In this document: positions 40,939 through 52,580 of the stretch, piece after piece
Position numbering within the stretch: the stretch's first letter is position 1
Layout: each line of letters opens with the position of its first letter
From: Blepharisma japonicum
Taxonomy: Eukaryota; Ciliophora; Heterotrichea; Heterotrichida; Blepharismidae
Assembly (NCBI GenBank): GCA_949751835.1
Contig: CATKHK010000006.1
Coordinates: 496,001 to 560,000 of the forward strand
Length of the DNA: 64,000 bases
Direction: 5' to 3'
Made by a program: the position numbers and the translations under genes
The notes under the pieces: model-generated
Databases searched by the model: none
What the model was told of the DNA's origin: nothing
Seen by the model: the letters and a program-made list of their open reading frames with translations, nothing else

Positions 40939-43845
40939 TTAATTTACCTCTTTCTTAATTCGCTTTCCTTCACCTTCGTCACTTTCTTCGTTCTCCAGCT
41001 TTCTTTTATTATCCCCTATTTTTGCTTCCTTAAAATCTAACTCTTCTTCAACCACTTCTTCATTCCAATCAGGCAAATTCAGCTTAATTAAATCAACAAC
41101 ATGCTTTGCGCAGCTCAAAAATGACTCTTTGAATTCCAATGTATCAGGATCATCTCCTTTTTCAAATGATTCACACTTATTGCTTAAGGTAAAAACCTCT
41201 CTTAAATATTCTTTAGAAAAACTAGATGTAATATTTTTTGCATCAATAATTACAGATGAAAGCTTCTCTTTTGCAGTTTGCCTTTGGTATATCTTTTCTT
41301 CAATAGTTCCTGAGCAGAATAATCTATAAATGTGAACGGGCTTTTTTTGGCCATCCCTTCATATGCGTCCCATAGCTTGCTTGTCGTTACTTGGATTCCA
41401 GTCAGGATCAAACAAAATTAATCTATTAGCACCAATTAAATTAAGTCCACATCCTCCTGCTTTACAGCTAAGAAGAAAGATAAGAATATTTGATTTTTCT
41501 GAATTAAACTCTTTGACTAAGTCAAGCCTCTTTTTAACATTTGTAGCTCCATCTAGCCTAAGATATGCATATTCTCTCCTTTCACATAAAGATTGAACAA
41601 CATCAAGAGTCTTAGAAAAATTAGAAACGACTACAATCTTATCATTTGCTTCAGCAGAAAGCTTTGCAATGATGTCGAAAAACATCATTTTGCTTGAAAA
41701 TAATGTTCTTTCTCCTTCACTTCTGTAGTCTATTGGAAATATGCTCATTGCTGTATGCCAAGCTTCTAATAGCTCAGGAGATTTTGGAGGATGAAAATAA
41801 AGCAAATCAGGATGGTTCACAATTTTTCTCAATGAAGTGATAAGTGACAGTGCATTTCCTGAGTTTCCAGTTTCTAAAGTTGTATATGCAAGCTTTGAAG
41901 TAAGATATGCTAAATATACTTTTTGCTGCAATGCAGTGGCCTTACAAAATACTAAATATTCATTTCTAGGCGGTAGAAGTGATTCTAGTAAAGACCCAGT
42001 TCTTCTTAAAATAAATTTTGATGTAACTCGGCATAGCTCTGATGATCTGCCCCACGCTAGCTCTTTAATTAACTCAGACGCTCCTGGATCTTGGCCTTTC
42101 AATATTGGTTCTGTAAATAATCTATTAAAAGCTTGCATAGTTCCAAGAATCCCAGGATTTACAAATGAAACACATGCATAAAATTCAGACAATGAATTTT
42201 GCAAAGGTGTTCCTGTTAAAAGAATTCTTTTTTTGCAATCTAAATCATGTATCGCCTTTGTGGTTTTAATTTGAAGGTTTTTCAACCTATGTCCTTCATC
42301 ACATACAATAATGTCGCAAGATTTATTCAACCTTGCGGCATGGTTTCTGAAAGATTCATAAGAAATAACTAATAATGCAGCTTGGCCTTTTTCGAATACT
42401 TTTAAGGAATTTTCATTTTCGTGCTTAGTTCCTGCACAGACTACTGGGCAAAGTTTAAGTGGGCCTAGTCATTTATTTATTTCATCTCTTCAGTTATTAA
42501 GCAGGCTTGAAGGAGCAACAATTATACCTTTATTAGCAATTTTTTTATATGGGCTATCTTTTCGAAGCACTGTATAAAGTAGGGCTACTGATTGAAGAGT
42601 TTTACCAAGCCCCATAGAGTCAGCAAGAATACATCCAAAATAGCCGCTTTCTTTTTTCCCTGTAATGCAGTCATACATAAACTGAATACCTTCTTTTTGA
42701 TGCTGTCTTAAATGCTGGGCAAGAAATTTCTCAACATAAACTTTATTTTCAGCATCTAATATTAAAGCGCCTTCAGGGATAATAAATTCTTTTCGTTCCT
42801 CATTTCTAATTGTACGATAATTTGGATTCATTGGAGGAGGCTTATTAAAAAAACACCTCCCTGATGCAAAATCTTCATACGAAATTTTATTTTGTACCTC
42901 TACTTCATAGTTTCCTAGGGTGAGAATTTGGCTGTCTCTTAAAGCTCGACATTTACTGAGATTTGGTTTTTCAATTATTTTTTTTCCTTCAGAATCCTGA
43001 AGAAAAAAGCATTTCATAGAAAGAATAAGAATTCCGTCTTCGTATGATTTTTTCTTTTTGTTAGAAGCTCGTGTGAACATAACAGAATAGTAAGTATCAG
43101 GGTTGCCGATTTGAGGCTGCTGAAGATCGGTTTTTGAAGTGGGAGGATTTAAGCCAAGCTTTAACTGGTGATATTTTTTTGGCAAAGTTGTTTTATTTTC
43201 TAAAGGTTGAGCGGGTGCTTTACTTTCATGAGTTGAAGAATTCGGCTCTAAAATGTCAAAAGGATTATATAAATCCCATGCTTTAGATTGATTCAAATCA
43301 ATTTCAGTAAAAGGCTTTTTATTTTCCTCATTTTTTGAAGTAATTGACTCTGTTTGTTCAAAATTCTTATCAATGCTCTGCCTTTTTTGAAAATTTAGAT
43401 TTAATTGCGAATTTTCTTTTGATTCTATCACAATTATTTCTTTTTTGTCTAAATTATTAAACAAATCTGGCTCATTGAATTTTGTCTCGTTTTGTGCAGG
43501 TTTAATTATTGGCTGATTATTTAAAGAAGTTCTAGATGAAGCAATCTCAATAATTTCTATATCTTTCCTTTGATTATTTCTTCAATTTAATTTTGTATGC
43601 TTCTTTATTTTATCACTGAGACTAGCTTCTTCAATTTCCTTTTCATTGTCATAAAATTCATCCTTTCTTTTAAGTTCCTTAGATTTTTCAGTATCAATAA
43701 GAGATCTTGAAAGCAAGCTGTTTGCATTTATAATTGGCCTTTTTACTCCAAGTGTTTTATGCTCAGTTTTTTCTAGAGATGGGTTATAGTTTGTTAATGG
43801 AGATACGAACTTTTTGCGAAGGATGGGGTTTGAGTTTAATTCCAT
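40939..43845 (-). CDS. RAD54B: RAD54B-like SWI2/SNF2 DNA translocase
   Basis: 968 residues in one frame with about four TGA-coded Trp. Residues ~1-245 are disordered; ~250-340 match the RAD54B N-terminal domain (YYSVMFTRASNKKKKSYEDG, NKISYEDFASGRCFF). The SNF2 core has motif I ADSMGLGKTLQSVALLY (~405), II DEGH (~515), III LTGTPLQNSLSEFYA, FVNPGILG, ILRRTGSLLESLLPPRNEY, and V-VI LLSCKAGGCGLNLIGANRLI to QAMGRIWRDGQKK. It remodels Rad51-DNA filaments in homologous recombination. A Lys/Glu-rich tail carries a likely nuclear signal (KRIKKE). Confidence 0.9.
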
Positions 43846-43986
43846 TTATAAGTCCCGCGCAAAAATTCTCATTTTTTATTTGTGTTAAAAATCTGACATC
43901 AACAAAACCAGAAAATCACAAAAGTTCTACTATTTTGTATACAATAGAAATATTAAATATAAAAATTTTGAGGTAATTTTTTATTA

Positions 43987-44256
43987 TTAAAGCATTACGC
44001 AGTGATCCATAGAGCACAATTCTCTTGAGTCTTTTATCTGCTTTTCGCATGACCTTCAATCATCACTTGGGATATTTTTGTAGTTTTCTGGCTTTATCCA
44101 GTCAAATTGCATTTCGTTTAAGTCTTCAGGATCATAATCGTATTTTCTTTCGAGCTGCCTTCTAAATTTTTTGAAATTTTCTTGCGCTGAAATCTCGTAA
44201 CTGTCGCTTTCTAGACTGCTTTCATCTTCTTGTTGCTTAAGGTATCGATTTGACAT
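43987..44256 (-). CDS. small hypothetical protein
   Basis: 89 residues with one TGA-coded Trp at 44056-44058. It is acidic at the N-terminus and has a conserved-looking middle (FRRQLERKYDYDPEDLNEMQ) and Cys-containing end (CEKQIKDSRELCSMDHCVML). No domain is recognised. Confidence 0.6.
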
Positions 44257-44528
44257 ATTTCCTTAATATCTTATTCTGATCCAATTGACGAAAATGTTTA
44301 ATATAGCATCTTAATAAAAGAAAGCGAATATCTCCATGCAATTTTTTTATTTAAATATAAAATATTTACCCTTGTACAGGATACTCTTATAGACATTTTG
44401 AGAGTTGAATATTCTAGAATAATTTTTTAGTATAGAATATGTGCATTTGTATTTATTTCTGAGTGTTTGAAGCTTTAAAAAATTATCACTTACAGATATC
44501 ATTATATTATTTTAGTTTTTGAATTCCC

Positions 44529-45494
44529 TTATCTTTTGAATCTTTCTCCATTACCATTTCCATATCTTCTTTCTTCTGTATTATCTTGACGATTACTAGA
44601 AGGAGGCCCAGGAGGTAAATTTTTAACGTTTAGATCTGTGTCCCTAGCTAATTTCTGGATTAGCTGCATCTTTTGTCCTTGAGAGCGAAGATAAGTCCCA
44701 TCTTCTTCATGATCTCCCATTCTTTGTGCTTCTCTAATACTTGCCTTGGTGTCTGCCATACCGACTTTAATTCTATGCCCTTTGATTTCAGCTCCATCCA
44801 TTTTTGTGACAGCTTCTCTTGCATCTCTGCTTTTTTTGTATTGTATATAGCCTACACCTCTGTTAACTTCCACATGTTCAATTTCTCCGAAAGGTGAAAA
44901 CAGCTGCCTCAGTTCTCTTGCCCCAATATTTGCTAAAGAATCTTTTAATCCTGCTACAAATATCTTATTCGGACCTTCTTGGGGCATTGATAGCTGCTGT
45001 CCAGCTGCTTTTGCCATTTTTGCAGCTGCCGCAGCTCTATTTTTCTCAGCTTGAGATGGCTGGACGCTAATGGCTTGCCCATTAATCATTTGTCCTGACA
45101 GCGCCATACTTTTTAAAACAGAATCAGGAGAATAAAATTCCACATAGGCAACCCCTTTACTTTTTCCAGTTTTTTGATCTCTAATAATTCTCACATCTCT
45201 GACTTTTCCAACCCCTGCAGATGAGAAAAAATTATAGACATCCCACTCTACAGCCTTAATATGAAGCTTCACAACTAAAACAGTGCAATCGTCTCTTTGG
45301 GCTTCTTCTGCTTGCTTTTTTGCAACTTCAAGACGCTTTTCTAAGTCATCAACTTCAATTCGTCGTGGGGAAATTTTCTTTACTTGAAGCTGTGGAGGCG
45401 TTCTAGAACGGTGACGTCTAGATCTACCTTTTTTGACGTATTCTTCGAACTCTTCGATGTCCATTTCATCGAGGTTGGGAAAAGATTCTGCCAT
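44529..45494 (-). CDS. RBM39/CAPER-like splicing factor
   Basis: 321 residues. An Arg/Ser segment (RSRRHRSRTPP) is followed by RRM1 (~75-155: DCTVLVVKLHIK, VRDVRIIRDQKTGKSKGVAY) and the family link ISVQPSQAEKNRAAAA, then RRM2 (~182-255: KIFVAGLKDSL, VEVNRGVGYIQYKK). The QPSQAEKNRAA link is diagnostic of RBM39/CAPER. The third, UHM-type RRM is absent and the tail is a short Gly/Arg-rich end. It acts with U2AF in choosing 3' splice sites. Confidence 0.88.
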   Translation of the reverse strand: MAESFPNLDEMDIEEFEEYVKKGRSRRHRSRTPPQLQVKKISPRRIEVDDLEKRLEVAKKQAEEAQRDDCTVLVVKLHIKAVEWDVYNFFSSAGVGKVRDVRIIRDQKTGKSKGVAYVEFYSPDSVLKSMALSGQMINGQAISVQPSQAEKNRAAAAAKMAKAAGQQLSMPQEGPNKIFVAGLKDSLANIGARELRQLFSPFGEIEHVEVNRGVGYIQYKKSRDAREAVTKMDGAEIKGHRIKVGMADTKASIREAQRMGDHEEDGTYLRSQGQKMQLIQKLARDTDLNVKNLPPGPPSSNRQDNTEERRYGNGNGERFKR

Positions 45495-45535
45495 TATAAA
45501 TTTATTATAATAAATAGAAGAATAATTTGAGTTAC

Positions 45536-46450
45536 TTAGGATTGCTGGACTTCGGATTCACATTGGTAAAATTTATAGCTTGTAATTGTGAGAGGAGAAT
45601 CGATTTTTTTGGATGCCTCATGGAGGACTTGTTTGACTGATTTTTCGCCTGGTTCTTCTGAAATCATGAAGGTCTGCTCAAACAGTGTCACTTGGTCAAG
45701 GGATTTTTCAAGTTTTCCTTTAACGATTTCATCATAAATATTTTTTGGTTTAGCTTTGGTTTTTTCATCAATTTGCTCTTCTACTGCCATTCTTTCTTTT
45801 TCTCTGTATTCTGCAGGTATTTGATTTTTAAATAAAAACAGAGGCTTTGCAGCAACAACTTGCATACACAAAGAACTCGCTAATTTTGAAATTCATTCCT
45901 TATCTTCTTCTGCTAATTGTTTTTCAGCTTGAAGCTTCAGCATGCATCCTGATTGTGAAAGTAAAGAGTTGACTGAATTATGAAGGTACAACCCAACTGC
46001 ACTTTTCTCGCATTGCTCCATCATTTCACCTCTTCTTACAAGGACATTTTCTCCAAGCTTGGAAATTGATTCCAGTTTGGCTTCTTCAAGAGTCTGGTTA
46101 AAGCCTTCTAAATGTAATGAAGAAATTTGCGAAAAAGGTAATTGGGATTTTGACCAAGACATTAGAGTATCTGTTGTGAACTTTTGAAACATATCAGTTC
46201 TTGCAACAAAATCTGTTTCACAGAGAACTTCCAGGAGATAGCCAGCATTTGGAGTTATTAAGCCTCCGACTAAGCCAGCGCTGACTGATTTGCCTAATTT
46301 TTTATGGGCTTGAGAAATTCCTTTTACTCGGAGCCACTCTTGAGCTTTTGTCAAGTCTCCAGATGATTCTTCTAAAGCTTGCTTGCAATTAATAATTGGG
46401 GAACCTGTTAAATTTCTGAGTTGCTTGATAAGATTTGCAGTCACACTCAT
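45536..46450 (-). CDS. TSFM: elongation factor Ts (mitochondrial)
   Basis: 304 residues from ATG 46450, with one TGA-coded Trp at 45893-45895. The UBA-like start LIKQLRNLTGSPIINCKQAL and EESSGDLTKAQEWLR and the core CETDFVART are EF-Ts signatures; the C-terminal half holds VAAKPLFLFKNQIPAEY and the dimer-type tail. It exchanges GDP for GTP on EF-Tu. Only six residues precede the first helix, so a mitochondrial presequence is lacking or uses an unseen upstream exon. Confidence 0.88.
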
Positions 46451-46568
46451 TAGCCACAAAAGTTAATAATAAAATTTCATGATTGATTTATTGCATAATT
46501 TATAAGTTAATTATCAGTTAGGCTCTTCATTTCAAATTATATATTCTAAATATATGTAGAAATTAAAT

Positions 46569-47129
46569 TTAATCTCTTTTTCTACAAGTATATTTGTGAA
46601 TTTCTCAATTTACACGTTGACAATCTCGAGAGCAATAATTATAAATTTTACATCTTGAGCAACGGAATTGAGAAGGCTTGATGCATTGAGCACAAAAGCA
46701 TGTCTGCTCATCATAATCAAAAGCATCAATTCTTCTTGGCTCAAAAATAATCAAAGATTTTATAGGATTTCTTATGTCGTTTCAATCAGCATTATGAAAT
46801 TCTATAGAAAGCCCAAAACGTGTGTATGTGATCTCTATTCCTAAAGTAGTTGAACTTGATTTTTTATCAGGCTCTCCTAATCGTCTTACAATATCTGAAT
46901 TGTATTGATTCCATGTGATTCCATATGGCAGTTTATAAGGATAGCAGGGAACCTTTGAATTTCCAGGTGCAAATAAAATCACATAAGAAATTAGGTTTTG
47001 CTTAACAGCTATTGAATAGCCTTCTTGCTTATTTGTTAAATATGCTATATCAGAAAATGATTTCTCTTCAATGCCCTGAAATACTATTTCTTCCTTTCTA
47101 GCCCCAATCAAATTATATCAATTAATCAT
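46569..47129 (-). CDS. MYND zinc-finger protein
   Basis: 186 residues from ATG 47129, with TGA-coded Trp at residue 4 and three later positions. Residues ~145-183 are a MYND finger (CFCAQCIKPSQFRCSRCKIY then NYCSRDCQRVNWEIHKYTC) with the full set of Cys/His. The N-terminal ~120 residues are an alpha/beta domain with LPYGITWNQYNSDIVRRLGE; this LP-G...S..V...LG.P pattern is seen in some bacterial small domains. MYND fingers bind Pro-rich peptides. Partner unknown. Confidence 0.8.
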
Positions 47130-47149
47130 TTATTATTTTAAAGATACCA

Positions 47150-48409
47150 TTAATTTGTTTTTGGTTCAATAAGATCTATCCCCATTATAATAATACTAAA
47201 ATCATCAGGGAATTTGCCTTTAAATTTGTCTAATTCTTTAGGAACAAGCTCAATTCCTATTTCTGGCTTATCTTTCTCATATCTAGGCGTAGACCTAGAT
47301 AAATTTTCTTTTGGAATAAAAAAATAGGTGTTTACCCAACATGAAAATTTCAGTTTTTTTGATTCAAATTGAAAATTATAGTCTTGATCGCCAATTAAAT
47401 CATCTGTAAATGAATACTGTAATGAATCAAGATTAAATGTTGTTGGCTCAACTGTCCCTGATCACACAAGAGAATCGTCAAGCCTAGAAATTGTAATTTT
47501 AGCATCTAACACGTTTTTAACTGGCCCAATATTAATGCCAACTATCTGTATTTTCCTCGCAATTAAGGCTTTGATACGCTTTAAAGTATTCGCAGTTTTA
47601 ACTATAGACGGAACTTTATTATAGTAATTATCTACGAAACAGTCTTTTAAGAACTTATTGAAATAATGCACATATCTGATTTGGCTTGGTATTGTTAAGC
47701 CTTTTCCATTATGAGTTCTTCTTTTCCCATAAAAATCAATTGCTTCAGTTGGGGTTGGAAAAGCTTCTAAAAACAACAAATAAGCACATATCATAAGTCC
47801 AGTCCTCCCTTTTCCAGCTTTGCAATGAACAGCAACTACATTATCAGGGTGCTGGGCAAGATATAAATATACATCAATGCAAAATTCCAGCATTGTAGTT
47901 AAATCAGTTGGGTTGTGGTCTTTCATAGGAAAATAAGCAACCATATCTGATGGAAAAGTAGCAAAAGTATAATACCGGTTAATTTCTTGGCATAAATTAT
48001 AAATCTTATAATGCGTTGGATAATAAGAGGTAAGAAAACTAATCACTTCTTCTCTGGAATTCCTATATATAGACTCAAGACCTGTTGATGGATAGCCCAT
48101 TGCAATTACTCGCTTCGTTATATAAGCTAAATCAAGATCAAAAAAATCATTTTGGAACCTGCGCTTTTTTTGAGAGACACAGGATTTCAATTTATTTGAG
48201 GTGTAGAATTTTTTTGAGTTTTGGAAATAATGATTCATTCGAAGATTCCATGCTTCATCTGAAACGTCGTCAATTTGCTTGTCGTTTTGCATTTGGTAGA
48301 GGTATCGTTTGAGTTTTCCAAATCGACTAGCCTCTAGATTTACTGCTCTAAGCTGTAGGTTTCTTTCTCGTTCTTTTAGCCTTCTCTCTTCACTTAAAGT
48401 ATTTCCCAT
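47150..48409 (-). CDS. PTEN: PTEN phosphoinositide 3-phosphatase
   Basis: 419 residues from ATG 48409, with one TGA-coded Trp. The N-terminus MGNTLSEE fits a myristoylation signal. The phosphatase (~85-270) has KKRRFQNDFFDLDLAYITKR, VIAMGYPSTGLESIYRN, the P-loop HCKAGKGRTG with both PTEN lysines, and GLTIPSQIRYVHYF. A C2 domain follows (~280-415; ISRLDDSL, FSCWVNTYFF, IIIMGIDLIEPKTN). It turns PIP3 into PIP2, opposing PI3K. The PTEN-specific tail with PDZ motif is absent. Confidence 0.93.
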
Positions 48410-48705
48410 TTTATTTTGATTTAACAATTAATATTTTTTATTTTATTTATATAATTTTATACTACACTATCCTTGAACTCTGCAAAAAGCATAGCCTGTA
48501 GGTCTTTTGCTATTTTGATTAGAGTTATTAGCATCTTGAGTATTAATTATTATAATAATTTTTGCACATGAAATATCTATTTTCTATTCTAATCTTTTTC
48601 ACTAATTTATTGCATTATATTTCTATTTTATCTTTAGCTAATCTTTATTAAAGCTATCCTAATCATAAATGCATTTTGATTTTGTAAATTTATATCTATT
48701 ATATT

Positions 48706-50892
48706 ATGAAAATACTAGTAAAACTCCCAAAAAAGTCTTCCAAACACAAATACTCATACATAAACATCAATCAAAATGACCTCACATCTCAAGCTAAACA
48801 ATTAATACTCTCAATTCTCGGACCAATGGCTCCAAACTTTCGCCTCTTAACCTATATCTGTGGATTACAAGTCATAATGACAGACACTTTTCCCGTCTCT
48901 TTTTTCAAAAAAGAAAACAGATTCATTATAGAAGTCCAATATATCGGCAAATCCAAAAATATATTTGGCCGCAAAGCTTATAGGAATTCAACTTATCTCG
49001 ACAGTTTAGGCCTTACCAAATATTTCCCTGCTCTAAAGGAATCTATTTTTGACAAAGCAATTTATTTCTGCAAGAAAGGCTATGCATCTGAGCTAGAAAA
49101 TCTTGTAGAAAACTATTCACTTAACAATCCTCATGAAGAAGATTTATGTGCTCAATCCCCGCTGTCTATGTGAACACTTATTCATTATGCATCATATCAT
49201 GGCTACCCTAGAATTATTTCTTATTTAGTTGGCAGAAGAGTGAATTGTAATAAAGTAACCATTGATGAGTGAACCCCTCTACAACTTTGTTGCTATCAAG
49301 GACATGCGGATTGTGTAAGAGAGCTTCTCATGCACCCTAATTTGCAAATAGATAAAATGACAAAGTTTAGAGGAACTGGGCTTCATTTGGCTTGTGAAAG
49401 AAGCTATGTAGAAATAGTCAAGATTTTGCTAGATGCAAATGCATATATGACATTAGAAGATTATAATGGAAAAATTCCAATAGAACTTGCAAAGCATGAT
49501 GAAATTCTTTCAGTGCTTCCAGTGTATATGGGGAAACAAGAACTAAAAAAATATTCCCATGAGTATCCAATCCCGCCTCCTTTTTGTGGGGAAGTTTATT
49601 CTACTGGGACTTTATTTATCCATGACAGGCTTGAATTTTTGTTCATGGACATTGACAAAGGACTTTTAAACAGATACCAAAAAAAAGAGAATTTTTTAGA
49701 CAAAGCAGAGCCAGACCTTTCAATAAGGCTAGCAGACATACAAGATGTAAGGATGGAGCAAGCACCTATTTTTGGAGGAAAAAATAAATATTTCTTTATA
49801 GTTGAGACATCTAAATCGACAAGCTTGTACTATACCAAATATAATGATTTAAGGCTTGAATGAATAGACAGGCTTAAATCTGGGATCAGATATTCCTTAT
49901 TGCATCATATGAATCAGCCAGTTGATGAAAGAAGAAGCATGGGACAGGTTCCAACAGATGTAGCTGAAGATGAAACCAAATTAGCAGAGGAAAATACAGA
50001 AAAAGAAATCATCAACTTTAAAAGCTTTAGTATTCTTGATGAAATTGGTAGCGGAGCCTTCGGGATTGTGTATAAAGTGAAGAAAAATAATACAGCTGAA
50101 ATTTATGCAATGAAATCGCTCAGTAAGCCGACTCTGCAAAAACAAAAACAGCTGAAATATGCTATAAGCGAGTGTAAAATTATGAAGGAACTAAGCCATC
50201 CGTTTATAGTGACTCTGTATTATGCATTTCAAACAGCTCACTTTTTATATCTAGTTTTAGAATTTTGCTCGAATGGAGATTTATTAAGCTTAGTGCATGC
50301 AAGAGGAAGATTAGATGAATATTCAGCAAAGTTTTATTTAGCTGAAATAATATTAGCAATTGAATATTTGCATAGCCTGAATATCATTTATAGAGATCTG
50401 AAGCCAGCAAATGTACTATTAGATAACGAAGGTCATGCTAAGCTGTCTGATTTTGGCTTAGCAAAGGTGAGTGTACAAGAAGAAAATGTAGTCATGACAA
50501 TGGCTGGGACACCAGCTTATCTCCCTCCTGAAATTGTTACCAAAAAAGGTGTAGGGAAGCCATCAGATATTTATGGACTTGGGCCTACTTTATTTGAGCT
50601 TCTTACAGGCCATCCTCCTTATTATTCAGAAGATCTTGACGAGCTGTTTCAAAATATAAGACAAGCTAAAGTTTCTTTTCCACCTTATATAAGCCACAAC
50701 GCAAGAGATCTTATAAATTCAGTTATGAACAAAGACCCATCAAAAAGGCCACAAATATCTCAAATCAAGAGACATCCGTTTTTCAGAAAGTTAGATTGAG
50801 AAGCTTTACATGCAAAAAGAATAAAGCCTCCAAAAATTGATGAAAAAACTACAGAGGCGATGAATACTTCTTATGATGTGGATCTCGATTAA
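48706..50892 (+). CDS. ankyrin - PH-like - AGC protein kinase
   Basis: 728 residues, no intron, five or more TGA-coded Trp. Ankyrin repeats at ~160-260 (TLIHYASYHGYPRIISYLVG, GTGLHLACERSYVEIVKILL). A PH-like region at ~285-395 ends with LRLEWIDRLKSGIR, whose Trp is TGA. The AGC kinase at ~441-695 has GSGAFGIVYKV, AMKSL, IIYRDLKPANVLL, DFGLAK and GTPAYLPPE, then a short tail. AGC kinases with PH domains respond to phosphoinositides, which matches the PTEN gene next to it only by chance of place. Confidence 0.88.
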
Positions 50893-50993
50893 TTACTAAA
50901 GTTATATTATGAGTAATCTATAGTAACAAAGTGTCATATTAATCTGCCTTATTTTATAATTAGATGAAAATTTTTTTGTATTTAAAAATTAAT

Positions 50994-52133
50994 TTATATT
51001 TTGACCTTTGAATATCTCATTATTGGAACACTATTTCTTGGTGGAGTCATAGCACTTTGTTTTTCAGGGACATTCAACATATAATTTTCAAGAGTTCTGT
51101 ACATTACGTCATCCCTTTCAGTAGTTGTGCTCATTGATGGTATTTTGTAAGGTCTAAATATAATTTACCCTCTAACATGGCTTAGCTTAAAATGGGCCTT
51201 TTCAAAATCTATCAGCTCAATTGGCTGAGGGTTGTTTAAAGTATGTTCCAAAACTAATGGCTTTCTATCAAGCAATTTATCAAATCCTAAAACTAGTCTG
51301 CTTAATTTTGGTATGAGAGCTTCTTCATTTCTTTCATAAGGTCCAAGGGAAATTTTTTCTTCAAAAAATTCTTTTCTCCCAATCATTTTATTAAAACTGA
51401 TAGTTCTTGACCTCTTTGTTCTTGTGTGAACAGGAGAGTCACCATTATCAAAATCAAAACGCTTCTCATTTGGAGGATCCTGAGGTTTTACAAATGCTTC
51501 TCTACGCTTTTGTATATGAAGGGGTAAAGGAGCTCTTGATTTCTTTTGAAATTTCTCTGGGATAGGGTATATATTTCCTTCTTTTATGTCTACTTTTATA
51601 TCATAATCTTTTATGCAAGAAATTGTTCTATTTAGTCTTTCATCAAATTTTCCGAAAGACATGTTGGTATTGGTCATTTCTTTTAAAGAACTTTTATTGT
51701 TAATAGATTTCGGAAAAGTACAATTTAGATCATCATCTAAACAATTTGGCAAAAAAATCACTTTTTCTCTTGGAGATTGAGAAGAGTTGTTTATTTTTGG
51801 GATGTTATTGTTATTAGGATGCACGAAATTATAACGAGGAGTGTATGCTCCGACTCTTGGAGATCCAGTTCGATTTCTAAATGCAAATTCATATTGTTCT
51901 CGGGAAACTGCAACGAAGCTAGAGGTTGGACGAGTGGGCTTCAGCTTTGCTGCAGTTTCTTCTGTAACTCTTTGCTTTTCAAGGTCTTGCAATATATTTC
52001 CAACCTGTGAAATATCAATTGGGTCAACAATTTTTTTCTTTGGCTTTCTTTTGGGTCCATCATATAAATCAGGATGATTATGAGCGCTTGCTTTCCCTTG
52101 TCTAGAAAATAAAGAGCCTTTAATGAACTCCAT
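50994..52133 (-). CDS. hypothetical protein with 3' intron
   Basis: 374 residues after removal of a 15-nt intron (51154-51168). Disordered, basic and rich in Asn, Ser and Pro (KRKPKKKIVDPIDISQVG, RAPLPLHIQKRREAFVKP, TPPRNSVPIMRY). No TGA codon and no known domain. The intron adds 52 residues and removes an early TAA. Confidence 0.75.
51154..51168 (-). other. 15-nt intron
   Basis: On the minus strand gtaaattatatttag, with in-frame TAA; removal extends the protein to the next TAA at 50994. Confidence 0.82.
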
Positions 52134-52580
52134 TTTGTGATGCAACTAATTACTTTCGATTTAAGTAATATTTTATGATTCTGAATAATATATATACGTC
52201 TCCAAATCAATTAAAAAACTCTATCAATTAATATAAAAATTATGTCATAGATATAATTTTCTACAACAAATATGAGATTTCAATATCTCAAGTTGTAAAT
52301 TCAAAATGGAAATATAAGTTTCTTTTTTCAATAAGCGAATCCTGTATAATAAGATTCTTTCTTTTGAATTTGATTAAAAGGAATAATTTATTAAAATAAT
52401 ATTTCAGTCTCAATAAAAGGTTCTTATATTTATCTTAATAATTTTCATATTATTTGTCAAAATAATAAAGATATCTAAATAAGGATAAATATTATAAAGC
52501 ATCTGTTATTGCTCTTATTAAATTATTTGAATTTAGCTTAAAGGTCTATTTTGAAACGAAGCCTTTCTGGTGATATAAAT
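52134..52580. other. AT-rich divergent promoter region
   Basis: About 450 bases between divergent genes; no ORF with ATG, no RNA and no repeat recognised. Confidence 0.5.
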
